Positions 6,034 to 14,143 of a stretch of DNA of 15,240 nt are shown piece after piece. The notes under the pieces are model-generated. The model made no database searches and had not been told where the DNA came from. It saw nothing but the letters and a program-made list of their open reading frames with translations. Both the position numbers and the translations under genes were made by a program. Each line of letters opens with the position of its first letter. The stretch's first letter is position 1. Origin of the DNA: JBBPYR01 sp038199755 (GTDB lineage Bacteria > Chloroflexota > Ktedonobacteria > Ktedonobacterales > Ktedonobacteraceae); assembly GCA_038199755.1 (NCBI GenBank), contig JBBPYR010000313.1:1-15240 (forward strand), read 5' to 3'.

Positions 6034-7968
6034 ATGACGAGAAATGAGGAACGGTTACTTATGGTTATCTTTTTACTCGCTTTAATCGGCGCAGTGGTCG
6101 TGATGGCAATTCTGACCATCGGGCGGCTCGGTTTTGGGCGCCGTGAGAGGTTTGACAGCCGCCGCTTTTTCACGTGGTTTGGCTGGTATGCTGTATTCAA
6201 TTATCTCTTTTGTCTGCTCATCCTCTACTTTTCTCTACCAGCGTTGACCGGTCCCTTTGGCGGCTGGCAGTGGCTGCTGTGGCCTCTTATCATTAGCAGC
6301 ATTGGCAATCTCTTTGCCTTTGCGCGTCCGGCGATGGGCGTGTTCGAGGAGGCGGCAGCGGTGAGCCAGGGACGGTCTCGCAGTTCATCGAGTAATATTG
6401 CGAGTCGTATGCCAACCAATATTTCGCGTGGAGCGGTTGCGGCTGGCGTCTTTGGTCTTGTGGTAGCTGGTGTGCTCGGCATCCTGGCATCTATACTCAT
6501 CACCATCTTCACAACCTGGTTTGACACCAACGCGAAAGCCCTGGCAGGTATTCCCAATGTGAAGGTGCAGCAAACCTCTCAGCCATTGCCGCCAACTGAT
6601 GCCAACAATATCGTGCTGGTAAGTAGTTCCATTGCTTCGTATAAGGGGCAGCAGGTGCTTGGTTCGAATGGGCAGAACTATGGTTCCACCTATAACCTTG
6701 ACCCAGGAAGCTATACGCTACAATCCATCAATCATCATCTCTACTATGTGGCCCCACTTGCGTATAACAACATCTTTGCCAACCTTGCCAGTCCGACAAC
6801 GCCCGGTTTTGCCGTTGTGGACGCCGAAGACCCGCAGCAGTCGCCACAGTTGCGTACTGGTGGCACGAACACCATCGCGATTCTGCCGGGGGCATTGCTC
6901 AATCAGGACCTGTTACGCCATGTTTACTTGAGCGGTTATACCTATGGCCGCTTGCTAGACCCAACGCTTGAGTTAGACGATAACTTTCATCCTTACTGGA
7001 CCATCTCACTGATGCAGCCCATTCGTGGCTACGTGGGCGATACGCTGACCGAAGTGTTGCTGGTAGACGCACATACCGGAGTTATTACGAAATATAGTCC
7101 GCAAAATGTGCCAGTATGGGTAGATCGTGTGATGCCTTCCGAAACCGTCTCGCAGTACCTGCAATGGTGGGGCTTGTATCATGCGGCACCATGGTTTAAT
7201 CCATCGGGTGCGGGTCAGCAGGCACCTGCCAGCACGCCGGAATTGCTGTACAATAATGTCGATCAACCTGTCTGGCTGATTCCTATGACTTCCTCGTCAT
7301 TGAACGATAATTCAAGTACCGGCGTGTTCCTCTTCGATACCCATAAGAATCAGGCCAATTTTTATCAGTTGTCGGGTATTGGTATCGGCGATAATGTGAC
7401 GAAGACCTTTCAGTCAACCCGTGCCAACATTCGTGGCTATGATGTGGTCAGTCCACAGTTGTACCAGATTAACGGCATACCAACGTGGGTCGCCATCTAT
7501 GTACAGACGACCAGTAGTGGCGACATCTTTCAGGATGTGGGTATTGTGGATGCGCGCAATCTGAATGGTGGCAATGTGCAGTTCGAGTCAACGCTTTCTG
7601 CTGCCTTGCAGGACTATCAACAGTGGCTGCAACAATTGAATAGCGGTGGCCCCACCACAGGGACGACGCAGACGGTGACGGGCAAGGTGCAACGCATCTC
7701 GTCTGTGACACAGGGCACGAATACGATCTATTACATCCAGATTGCGGGCCAGAAGGTCATCTTCACTGCGAATCTCACCCTCTCGCCCAAACTGCCGTTG
7801 GTGCAGGCGGGTGATAGCGTGACGGTGACGTACCTCAATTCCAGTGGTACGGTCGAGACGCTGAAGACTTTCGATGATAGTACGATCGTGCTTGGTGTGG
7901 CGACGCCGACAACTGGGACACCGACGGCGGGTGTGACGCCGACCCCCACCCCTACGCCGAAACCATAA
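6034..7968 (+). CDS. Large membrane-anchored protein of unknown function
   Basis: I do not recognise a family. From ATG 6034 the product is about 644 aa. Four hydrophobic segments (about residues 9-30, 51-70, 78-97 and 133-160) form the N-terminal quarter, with basic RRER and a Ser-rich loop between them. A polar, Asn/Gln/Thr-rich part of about 480 residues then probably lies outside the membrane. Phrases such as GDTLTEVLLVDAHTGVITKYS and VWVDRVMPSETVSQYLQWWG suggest beta-rich domains. A region at about 550-625 (VTGKVQRISSV...GDSVTVTYLNSSG) looks like a small beta-barrel, and a PTPTPTPKP tail closes the protein. The start is uncertain: GTG 5998 has no RBS, ATG 6034 has TGGAA 6 nt upstream, and ATG 6061 has GAGGA 10 nt upstream. 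A cell-envelope or sensing role is only inference. Confidence 0.75.
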   Translation: MTRNEERLLMVIFLLALIGAVVVMAILTIGRLGFGRRERFDSRRFFTWFGWYAVFNYLFCLLILYFSLPALTGPFGGWQWLLWPLIISSIGNLFAFARPAMGVFEEAAAVSQGRSRSSSSNIASRMPTNISRGAVAAGVFGLVVAGVLGILASILITIFTTWFDTNAKALAGIPNVKVQQTSQPLPPTDANNIVLVSSSIASYKGQQVLGSNGQNYGSTYNLDPGSYTLQSINHHLYYVAPLAYNNIFANLASPTTPGFAVVDAEDPQQSPQLRTGGTNTIAILPGALLNQDLLRHVYLSGYTYGRLLDPTLELDDNFHPYWTISLMQPIRGYVGDTLTEVLLVDAHTGVITKYSPQNVPVWVDRVMPSETVSQYLQWWGLYHAAPWFNPSGAGQQAPASTPELLYNNVDQPVWLIPMTSSSLNDNSSTGVFLFDTHKNQANFYQLSGIGIGDNVTKTFQSTRANIRGYDVVSPQLYQINGIPTWVAIYVQTTSSGDIFQDVGIVDARNLNGGNVQFESTLSAALQDYQQWLQQLNSGGPTTGTTQTVTGKVQRISSVTQGTNTIYYIQIAGQKVIFTANLTLSPKLPLVQAGDSVTVTYLNSSGTVETLKTFDDSTIVLGVATPTTGTPTAGVTPTPTPTPKP

Positions 7969-8057
7969 CAGACACATAGGCTGTATGCAGAAAACGTGCT
8001 TGTTATGCCATGATATGATGCAGGTGAGATAAGAGGCGTAGGATAGCAGGAGAGCGT

Positions 8058-8924
8058 ATGACAACAATCAAAGCATTGCTAGAGCAGGGCACCACAACTC
8101 TTACGCGGGCAGGTGTGGAAACGGCCCGTCTGGATACGTATGTGTTGCTTGAACACGTGCTAGGTGTTGAACGGGCTACCCTCTATGCCTATCTAGAGCG
8201 CACGGTAACGGCAGAGCAGGAACTGACGTTTCTTGGACTCTTACAAAGGCGCAGACAGCATGAGCCTGTGGCTTATCTGCTTGGGCACAGAGAATTTTAT
8301 GGCCTGGATTTCCTCGTCGATGCGCGTGTGCTCATTCCTCGTCCCGAAACCGAACTACTTGTAGAGGCGGCACTCCATATAATACGGGAGCGATTGGCAG
8401 CTGGAACTGTTCCTGTCGTCGCTGACATCGCTACTGGAAGTGGCGCCATTCCCATCACTATTGCCGTTGAGGAGCCGCGCTTGCCTGTCCTCTATGCTAG
8501 TGATATCTCAGAGGATGCTCTGGCGGTGGCGCGTAGCAATTGTCACAAGCATGGAGTCGAACGACGCGTACAGGTGGTGCAAGGAGATTTGTTAGAACCG
8601 TTACCCTCGCACGTCGATATTCTGACGGCCAACTTGCCCTATGTTGGAAGCGCAGAACTGGCGGCATTAACCGCAGATGTGGTGGATTATGAGCCACACG
8701 TTGCCTTATTCAGTGGCCCACATGGGCTAGACCTGCTTGCACGTTTATTTACAGAGGTGCAACGTTCTGCTAAACTCAGCATCGGCAGCGTATTATTATT
8801 AGAGATAGGCTACGCGCAACGTGAGCCGCTCATCGGGTTACTACGAACTGCGTTGCCAGAGGCGCAGTTTGTGTTCAAAAAAGATTATGCTGGTTGGGAT
8901 CGTCTGTTACAAGTGCTGCTTTGA
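8058..8924 (+). CDS. prmC: Peptide chain release factor N5-glutamine methyltransferase
   Basis: The 288-aa product methylates the glutamine of the GGQ motif in release factors RF1 and RF2 using SAM, in the cytoplasm. The PrmC-specific linker PVAYLLGHREFYGLDFLVDARVLIPRPETELL is complete (residues 70-101, shown in parts: PVAYLLGHREFYG, then VLIPRPETELL). The SAM-binding loop is DIATGSGAI (123-131). The catalytic motif, usually NPPY, is NLPYV here (192-196). The N-terminal helical domain that binds the release factor is present and the length is normal. AGGAGA at 8048-8053 lies 4 nt before the ATG. prfA is not next to it in this window. It follows the membrane-protein gene after 89 nt with no terminator that I can see, so read-through is possible. 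Confidence 0.92.
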   Translation: MTTIKALLEQGTTTLTRAGVETARLDTYVLLEHVLGVERATLYAYLERTVTAEQELTFLGLLQRRRQHEPVAYLLGHREFYGLDFLVDARVLIPRPETELLVEAALHIIRERLAAGTVPVVADIATGSGAIPITIAVEEPRLPVLYASDISEDALAVARSNCHKHGVERRVQVVQGDLLEPLPSHVDILTANLPYVGSAELAALTADVVDYEPHVALFSGPHGLDLLARLFTEVQRSAKLSIGSVLLLEIGYAQREPLIGLLRTALPEAQFVFKKDYAGWDRLLQVLL

Positions 8925-9103
8925 ACGTTTTATATGATAAGGTCAAAATATGCTATTCTATCGTGATCGTTTTGTTATGTAGCCGTAGTATTATGCCCGT
9001 AGATAGAGGCTGGTCTATTGATTTTTCAGTATTGTATGATACTCTCAATGAGCAATGTACATTTGAGTAGTGCGCTGTTACTCTCCAATGCAGGAGGCAT
9101 TTT

Positions 9104-10480
9104 ATGATGTGCGCCAAGCTGCTTTTTCCGCTTTCTACTATTCATACATTCCCTCTGTTATTACTACCTCTGCCTTTCTTGGATGATTGGGCTGTGCTCC
9201 TGCTTGGCGGTGTGGGCGCATTTGTGTTGGCATATCTCCTCACCTTCGTCGTGGGGGCGGTCTCTCGTAAGATGGGCTGGCTGGACAAGCCAGAGGCGCG
9301 CAGGGTGCATAAGAATGCGGTACCGCGCTTGGGTGGCGTGGCGATGTTCCTGGCCTTTATCATTGCCTCATTGCTCTTCTATTCCCCTGGCCCAAAGTCG
9401 CTACCAAGCGAACTGGTGAGTTACTGGCTCTTAGTTGCCGCTGCTCTGCTGATTGTAATTGTGCATGCCTATGATGATGTTAAGGGGCTGAAACCGTGGC
9501 CGAAATTACTTGCGCAAACCATTGCCGTGGTCATTATTCTTGGTCCTGGTTGGAAGACGGTGCAGGGGATAACAAGCTATGTCTTTCACGGCGTGCTGCT
9601 GTATGGTTTCAGTAATCCTTTCGCGGCGACTGTGCAACACGGCGGGGAGCCGTGGTATCGGCAAGCGATTCTCACGCTGTTCATTCACAACACTGATATT
9701 TCCTTTGCCGCTATTCCTGCTGTGCTGTTTACGTGGTTCTGGATCGCGGGCATGATGAATACCGTCAACCTGATTGATGGTCTGGATGGTCTGGCAACGG
9801 GTGTGGTGGCTATCACTGGACTGTTTATTACGGTCATCAGTTGGACGCTGCAACAGCATAGCATCGCTATTCTGGCGGGCATTTTTACGGGGTCGGTGCT
9901 TGGCTTCTTGCCGCACAATTGGAATCCGGCGAAGATTTTTATGGGTGATAGTGGCTCACAATTCCTTGGCCTGGGTCTGGCGGTGCTCTCAATTATGGGT
10001 GGCGCGAAGATCGCCTTGGCATTGATGGTGCTGGGCATTCCCATTTTAGATGTGGCGGTGGTGATGATGAACCGTGTGCGTCGTGGTCAACATCCTCTAC
10101 ATTATGATAAGACGCACCTGCATTATCGCTTGCTGGCAACAGGTCTGAGTGTGAGACAAATTTGTTATGTCTTCTACGGTCTGACCATCGCCTTTGGCTT
10201 GCTGGATCTGAGCCTCTTGCGCCTAGCCAAATTGTATAAGCTGGTGGGGATTGGTCTGGTGGGGGTGGCGATGATCGCGCTCATCGCTTGGATTGACTAT
10301 CAACAGCGACAACGTGGCGAACATATTGAACTGGGTGGACCACCTGCACCGCCAGACGGTGATGGTGATGCAGCGCCACAAGATGAGAATGATAGCGATG
10401 GCGATACCGCGCTGCCCAAAGATAAAACAGATGAGGTTGAGCGCAGTACGCCATCGGAATATGATACGCAGCACGTTTGA
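9104..10480 (+). CDS. Undecaprenyl-phosphate sugar-1-phosphate transferase (WecA/TagO/MraY family)
   Basis: The 458-aa integral membrane enzyme would move a sugar-1-phosphate, probably GlcNAc-1-P, from a UDP-sugar to undecaprenyl phosphate. This is the first step in making a surface polysaccharide or teichoic-like polymer. Family motifs are in order: RRVHKNAVPRLGG (66-78), the DD pair (124-125) in AYDDVKGLKPWPK, NTVNLIDGLDGLATG (219-233), NWNPAKIFMGDSGS (272-285) and the cytoplasmic HLHYRLL loop (338-344) typical of WecA rather than MraY. About ten hydrophobic segments fit the family. A hydrophilic, acidic, Asp/Pro-rich tail of about 50 residues (408-458) is extra and probably cytoplasmic. 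AGGAGG at 9092-9097 lies 6 nt before the ATG. No glycosyltransferases adjoin it, so the polymer cannot be named. Confidence 0.9.
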   Translation: MMCAKLLFPLSTIHTFPLLLLPLPFLDDWAVLLLGGVGAFVLAYLLTFVVGAVSRKMGWLDKPEARRVHKNAVPRLGGVAMFLAFIIASLLFYSPGPKSLPSELVSYWLLVAAALLIVIVHAYDDVKGLKPWPKLLAQTIAVVIILGPGWKTVQGITSYVFHGVLLYGFSNPFAATVQHGGEPWYRQAILTLFIHNTDISFAAIPAVLFTWFWIAGMMNTVNLIDGLDGLATGVVAITGLFITVISWTLQQHSIAILAGIFTGSVLGFLPHNWNPAKIFMGDSGSQFLGLGLAVLSIMGGAKIALALMVLGIPILDVAVVMMNRVRRGQHPLHYDKTHLHYRLLATGLSVRQICYVFYGLTIAFGLLDLSLLRLAKLYKLVGIGLVGVAMIALIAWIDYQQRQRGEHIELGGPPAPPDGDGDAAPQDENDSDGDTALPKDKTDEVERSTPSEYDTQHV

Positions 10481-10491
10481 TGCTGCGTATC
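10463..10491. terminator. Hairpin between convergent transferase and uvrA genes
   Basis: GATACGCAGCA (10463-10473) and TGCTGCGTATC (10481-10491) form a perfect 11-bp stem with a 7-nt loop that contains the stop codon of the transferase gene. uvrA ends only 4 bp further on. No T-run follows on either strand, so it is at best an atypical bidirectional terminator or a 3'-end stabiliser. Confidence 0.45.
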
Positions 10492-10494
10492 TGC

Positions 10495-13400
10495 TTACCC
10501 AGCGGCCACCTGATTGTGCTGCTGGGTATTCTGGTGAGCTGCTTCTTCGATGAACATGCGTTTGAGGAAGTGGCCGGTGTAGGATTGCTCGTTTTCGGCA
10601 ACATCTTCTGGAGTGCCCTCAGCAATAATGTATCCACCCGCGTCGCCGCCCTCTGGACCCAGGTCTATCAGCCAGTCCGCGCTCTTGATGACGTCCAGAT
10701 TGTGTTCGATGACGACAAGTGAGTTGCCTGCCTCGACGAGACGTTTGAGCACATCGAGCAAACGATCCACATCAGCGAAGTGTAGTCCTGTAGTTGGTTC
10801 ATCCAGGATGTACATGGTGCGACCAGTGGCGCGACGCGATAGCTCGGTTGCCAGCTTGACACGTTGTGCCTCGCCGCCGGAGAGTGTTGTGGCTGGCTGA
10901 CCTAGGCGCATATAGCCAAGCCCGACATCGTTGAGGGTCTTCATCTTGTTGTAGATGGATGGTACGTTCTCGAAGAAGGTGGTGGCCTCTTCGATGGTCA
11001 TATCCAGCACGTCGGCAATCGTCTTGCCTTTGTAGTGAATTTCTAGTGCCTCGCGATTGTAGCGTTTGCCTTTACAGACCTCGCAGGGAACATACACATC
11101 GGGCAAGAAGTTCATCTCGATCTTGACGATGCCCTCACCCTTACAAGCCTCACAGCGGCCACCCTTGACATTGAAGGAGAAACGTCCTGCGGCATAGCCA
11201 CGGATACGCGACTCGGGCACCTGCGCGAATATCTCACGAATGACCGTGAAGGCGTTGGTGTAGGTGGCGGGATTCGAGCGCGGTGTGCGGCCAATCGGCG
11301 ACTGATCGATGTCTATGACCTTATCCAGATACTCCATACCCTCAATTGTCTCGTGCGCTCCCGCTTTTTCGTGGGCGCGATGGAAGGTATGGGCCAGCTT
11401 ACGATAGAGGATATCAGTGATGAGCGTGCTCTTGCCGGAGCCAGAGACGCCAGTGACGACGACGAATTTTCCCAAGGGCACTTCGACGGTGACATCTTTC
11501 AAGTTGTTCTCTTTTGCGCCTTTTATGACCAGTTTGTTGCTATTGCCATTGCGCCGTTTGTCAGGTATTTGAATGCTCTTGCGGCGTGAAAGGTAGTCAC
11601 CGGTCAGCGAATTGGTGTTGGCCACGATCTCTTCATAGTTGCCAGTAGCGACGACATGACCACCGTGTTCGCCTGCCCCTGGTCCGATATCGATGATGTA
11701 GTCGGCGGCCCGCATGGTATCCTCGTCGTGTTCGACAACGAGCAGTGTGTTGCCAAGGTTGCGCAGGCGTACCAGCGTTTTGATCAAGCGTTCGTTGTCG
11801 CGCTGGTGCAAGCCGATGCTCGGCTCGTCCAGAATGTAGAGCACACCCATCAGTCCGGAGCCAATCTGGGTTGCCAGGCGAATGCGTTGTGCCTCGCCAC
11901 CGGAAAGGCTGGCGGCAGCACGACTCAGGGTCAGGTAGTTCAGGCCAACATCAATCAGGAATTGCAGTCGAGAGCGAATCTCTTTGAGCACCTGCCGCGC
12001 AATGAAACGCTCGCGTTCCGTCAATGCACTCTCGACGAGTGGGCCGTTGCTATTGATCGGCGTGAGCGGATTGCCGAGCAGGGATGTGGTTGCTTGGCTC
12101 TCATCCTCGCTCTCCTCTTCGCTGTCTTTGAGCGGGGCGACGATCTGTAGAATGGGCTTATGCGCCTCGACGACTTTCTCGTCAAGCTCTTGGAAGAAGC
12201 GTTGCACATGGGTGATGGAGAGTCTGCTGACCTGCACAATATTGCGTCCACCAACCGTGACCGCTAACGCTTCTGGCTTGAGCCGTGCCCCATGGCACTC
12301 CGGACAGATGCGTGCCGACATGTAGCCCTCGATCTCTTCACGAGTTCCGTCGCTGCTGGTTTCTTTGTAGCGTCTATCCAGATTGGTAAGCACACCCTCG
12401 AAGTTGACCGTATACTTACGTGTGTGGCCGTGCTGTGGTGTGTAGTGTATGGTAAGCTGCTCAGGCACGCCGCGCAAGATTTTTTGCTGAATGTCTTTGC
12501 TCAGGGCTTTCCACGGTGTGTCGAGGCTAAAATGATAGCGTTCGGCTAGGGTTTCGAGAATGGCACCATGCCACTGACTGTTGTTGACAACCTTCGCATA
12601 GGGGGCAATCGCGCCATCACGAATGCTAGCGTCAGGGTTGGTAATTACCAAATCGGGATCAAGCTCTAGCTGTGTTCCCAGCCCTGTGCAGACGGGGCAG
12701 GCGCCATGTGGGCTATTGAAGCTGAAGGTGCGCGGCGCGATCTCTGGTAAGCTGATATTACAATAAACACAGGCAGCTTTTTCGGAGAAGAGTATTTCTT
12801 GATCTTGACCACCAACCACCGAAACCAGAGCTACACTGTTCCCTAGCTTGAGGGTGGTTTCCAGCGAGTCGGCGAGGCGTTGGCGGAAGGCGGGCTCAAC
12901 GTCATCAACCTCTTCATGGAGTATGCCTTCCAGGGTTGCTTCCCGTATACCGTCCTCATCATAGTGTGTCTCTCTGGCGGCGTTGACCTCGTAGAGCGAT
13001 GGCCGCTCGGCCACACGCTTGAGCGGAGAGCGTCGTGGATCGTGGTCATCGCTTTGCACTTGTTTGCCTTTGTGCAGGACCAGACGATCCACGACGACTT
13101 CGATGGTATGCTTCTTTTGTTTGTCCAGATCGATCTCGTCACTCAGGTCATAGACGGTGCCATCGACGCGGATACGCACAAAACCAGAGCGGCGCATCTC
13201 TTCAAAGATATTCTTATATTCGCCCTTGCGTCCCTGTACGAGCGGTGCCAAGAGGAGTAGGCGTGAGCCATCGGGCAGGCTCAAGACCGAGTCTACGATT
13301 TGTTGGAGTGTTTGCTGGGTCACTTCGCGCCCACAGTTGGGGCAGTGCTGATGACCGATACGGGCATAGAGCAGACGCATGTAGTCGTAAATCTCGGTGA

Positions 13401-13719
13401 CGGTTCCTACAGTAGAACGGGGATTATGGGTGGTGCCCTTTTGGTCGATAGAGATAGCAGGGGAGAGACCGTCAATGTGGTCAACGTCAGGCTTCTCCAT
13501 TTTATCAAGAAATTGTCGGGCATAGGCCGAAAGGGACTCTACATAGCGGCGCTGTCCCTCGGCAAAGATGGTGTCGAAGGCTAGGCTACTCTTGCCGGAG
13601 CCGGAGAGACCTGTGATGACCACCAACTGATCGCGTGGGATGGTCACATCGATGTTTTTCAAGTTGTGCTCACGGGCACCGCGAATAATAATTTTATCTT
13701 GGGGCATATATTGAACCAT
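10495..13719 (-). CDS. uvrA: Excinuclease ABC subunit A
   Basis: The 1074-aa product is the damage-recognition ATPase of nucleotide excision repair, acting as a dimer with UvrB. Both ABC modules are complete: Walker A GLSGSGKSS (37-45) and GVSGSGKST (757-765), signatures LSGGEAQR (605-612 and 947-954), and Walker B with ILDEP (629-633 and 971-975). Zinc-binding cysteine pairs are at 317/320 with 341/344 and at 856/859 with 879/882; the second is the module that contacts damaged DNA. It is about 130 residues longer than E. coli UvrA. Extra segments are seen near 217-260 and as an acidic Ser/Glu-rich loop at 528-560. ATG 13719 has no clear RBS. The in-frame ATG 13707 has GGATGG 8 nt upstream and gives the more usual N-terminus (MPQDKIIIRGAREHNLKNI). 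uvrB is not in view. Confidence 0.97.
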   Translation of the reverse strand: MVQYMPQDKIIIRGAREHNLKNIDVTIPRDQLVVITGLSGSGKSSLAFDTIFAEGQRRYVESLSAYARQFLDKMEKPDVDHIDGLSPAISIDQKGTTHNPRSTVGTVTEIYDYMRLLYARIGHQHCPNCGREVTQQTLQQIVDSVLSLPDGSRLLLLAPLVQGRKGEYKNIFEEMRRSGFVRIRVDGTVYDLSDEIDLDKQKKHTIEVVVDRLVLHKGKQVQSDDHDPRRSPLKRVAERPSLYEVNAARETHYDEDGIREATLEGILHEEVDDVEPAFRQRLADSLETTLKLGNSVALVSVVGGQDQEILFSEKAACVYCNISLPEIAPRTFSFNSPHGACPVCTGLGTQLELDPDLVITNPDASIRDGAIAPYAKVVNNSQWHGAILETLAERYHFSLDTPWKALSKDIQQKILRGVPEQLTIHYTPQHGHTRKYTVNFEGVLTNLDRRYKETSSDGTREEIEGYMSARICPECHGARLKPEALAVTVGGRNIVQVSRLSITHVQRFFQELDEKVVEAHKPILQIVAPLKDSEEESEDESQATTSLLGNPLTPINSNGPLVESALTERERFIARQVLKEIRSRLQFLIDVGLNYLTLSRAAASLSGGEAQRIRLATQIGSGLMGVLYILDEPSIGLHQRDNERLIKTLVRLRNLGNTLLVVEHDEDTMRAADYIIDIGPGAGEHGGHVVATGNYEEIVANTNSLTGDYLSRRKSIQIPDKRRNGNSNKLVIKGAKENNLKDVTVEVPLGKFVVVTGVSGSGKSTLITDILYRKLAHTFHRAHEKAGAHETIEGMEYLDKVIDIDQSPIGRTPRSNPATYTNAFTVIREIFAQVPESRIRGYAAGRFSFNVKGGRCEACKGEGIVKIEMNFLPDVYVPCEVCKGKRYNREALEIHYKGKTIADVLDMTIEEATTFFENVPSIYNKMKTLNDVGLGYMRLGQPATTLSGGEAQRVKLATELSRRATGRTMYILDEPTTGLHFADVDRLLDVLKRLVEAGNSLVVIEHNLDVIKSADWLIDLGPEGGDAGGYIIAEGTPEDVAENEQSYTGHFLKRMFIEEAAHQNTQQHNQVAAG

Positions 13720-14143
13720 CCATTACTTACTAATGCACAAATATACATATTTGCCGGGCAGAGATACAAACAAACGTTCCATATAACACTACTACACCCT
13801 CGCCCTAACGTCAAGAGGTAATGAAGAAAGAAAGCGGGTAAAGGGAGGTATTAAGCATAGTTCCTCTTATGAAAACAACGAAAGAGTAGCTATTATTTCC
13901 TACTCGCTCGTTCCATGTCAGGATGTCTGGCTGATAGGAAATAATATTATTAGTGACGTATATACTGGTAATAGTATGTTGTCATCCACTATACTATAAA
14001 GAAAAGTAGGGATGTCCCTTGTGGGCATCCGACAAGCACAAGGTGAGGGGATGCCCACAAGGGACGGGGATGCCCACGAGGGGCATCCCTACTGGTGTGG
14101 CTGTAAGGGTGTAGTGAAGAGTAGTGATAGCTGAGGGAATCTT
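13720..14143. other. Divergent uvrA/lepB intergenic region
   Basis: This 424-nt spacer separates divergent genes, so it should hold both promoters. Several A+T-rich -10-like hexamers occur (for example TATACT at 13990-13995), but none has a good -35 partner at 16-18 nt, so I call none. I see no LexA-type palindrome in front of uvrA. The right part carries the nested palindromic repeat at 14005-14093. No coding frame is credible. Confidence 0.6.
14005..14093. repeat. Nested intergenic palindromic repeat
   Basis: A perfect 17-bp inverted repeat pairs GTCCCTTGTGGGCATCC (14014-14030) with GGATGCCCACAAGGGAC (14049-14065) across an 18-nt loop. Next to it GGGATGCCC (14067-14075) and GGGCATCCC (14081-14089) form their own hairpin with a 5-nt loop. 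The outer ends AGTAGGGATG (14005-14014) and CATCCCTACT (14084-14093) also pair. The unit GGATGCCCAC occurs twice in direct orientation and once inverted. The design is that of a mobile or multicopy intergenic repeat capable of cruciform formation. Confidence 0.85.

Noticed and set aside
7588..8067. Minus-strand frame of 159 codons across the end of the membrane protein gene and the start of prmC
   Set aside because: The translation is Arg/His-rich with no domain-like pattern, it overlaps two better-supported genes, and no RBS was found.
11656..12150. Open frame of 164 codons on the + strand opposite uvrA, and similar ones at 12880-13260 and 13035-13400
   Set aside because: They lie entirely antisense to a complete, motif-rich UvrA gene and their translations resemble no domain; they are by-products of its codon bias.
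13720..13900. Possible SOS (LexA) operator in front of uvrA
   Set aside because: I looked for GAAC/GTTC-type and CTG/CAG-type palindromes and found only unpaired half-sites such as GTTCC near 13777.
13979..14000. TTGTCA followed by TATAAA as a lepB promoter
   Set aside because: The spacing is only 10 nt, far too short for a sigma-70 promoter.
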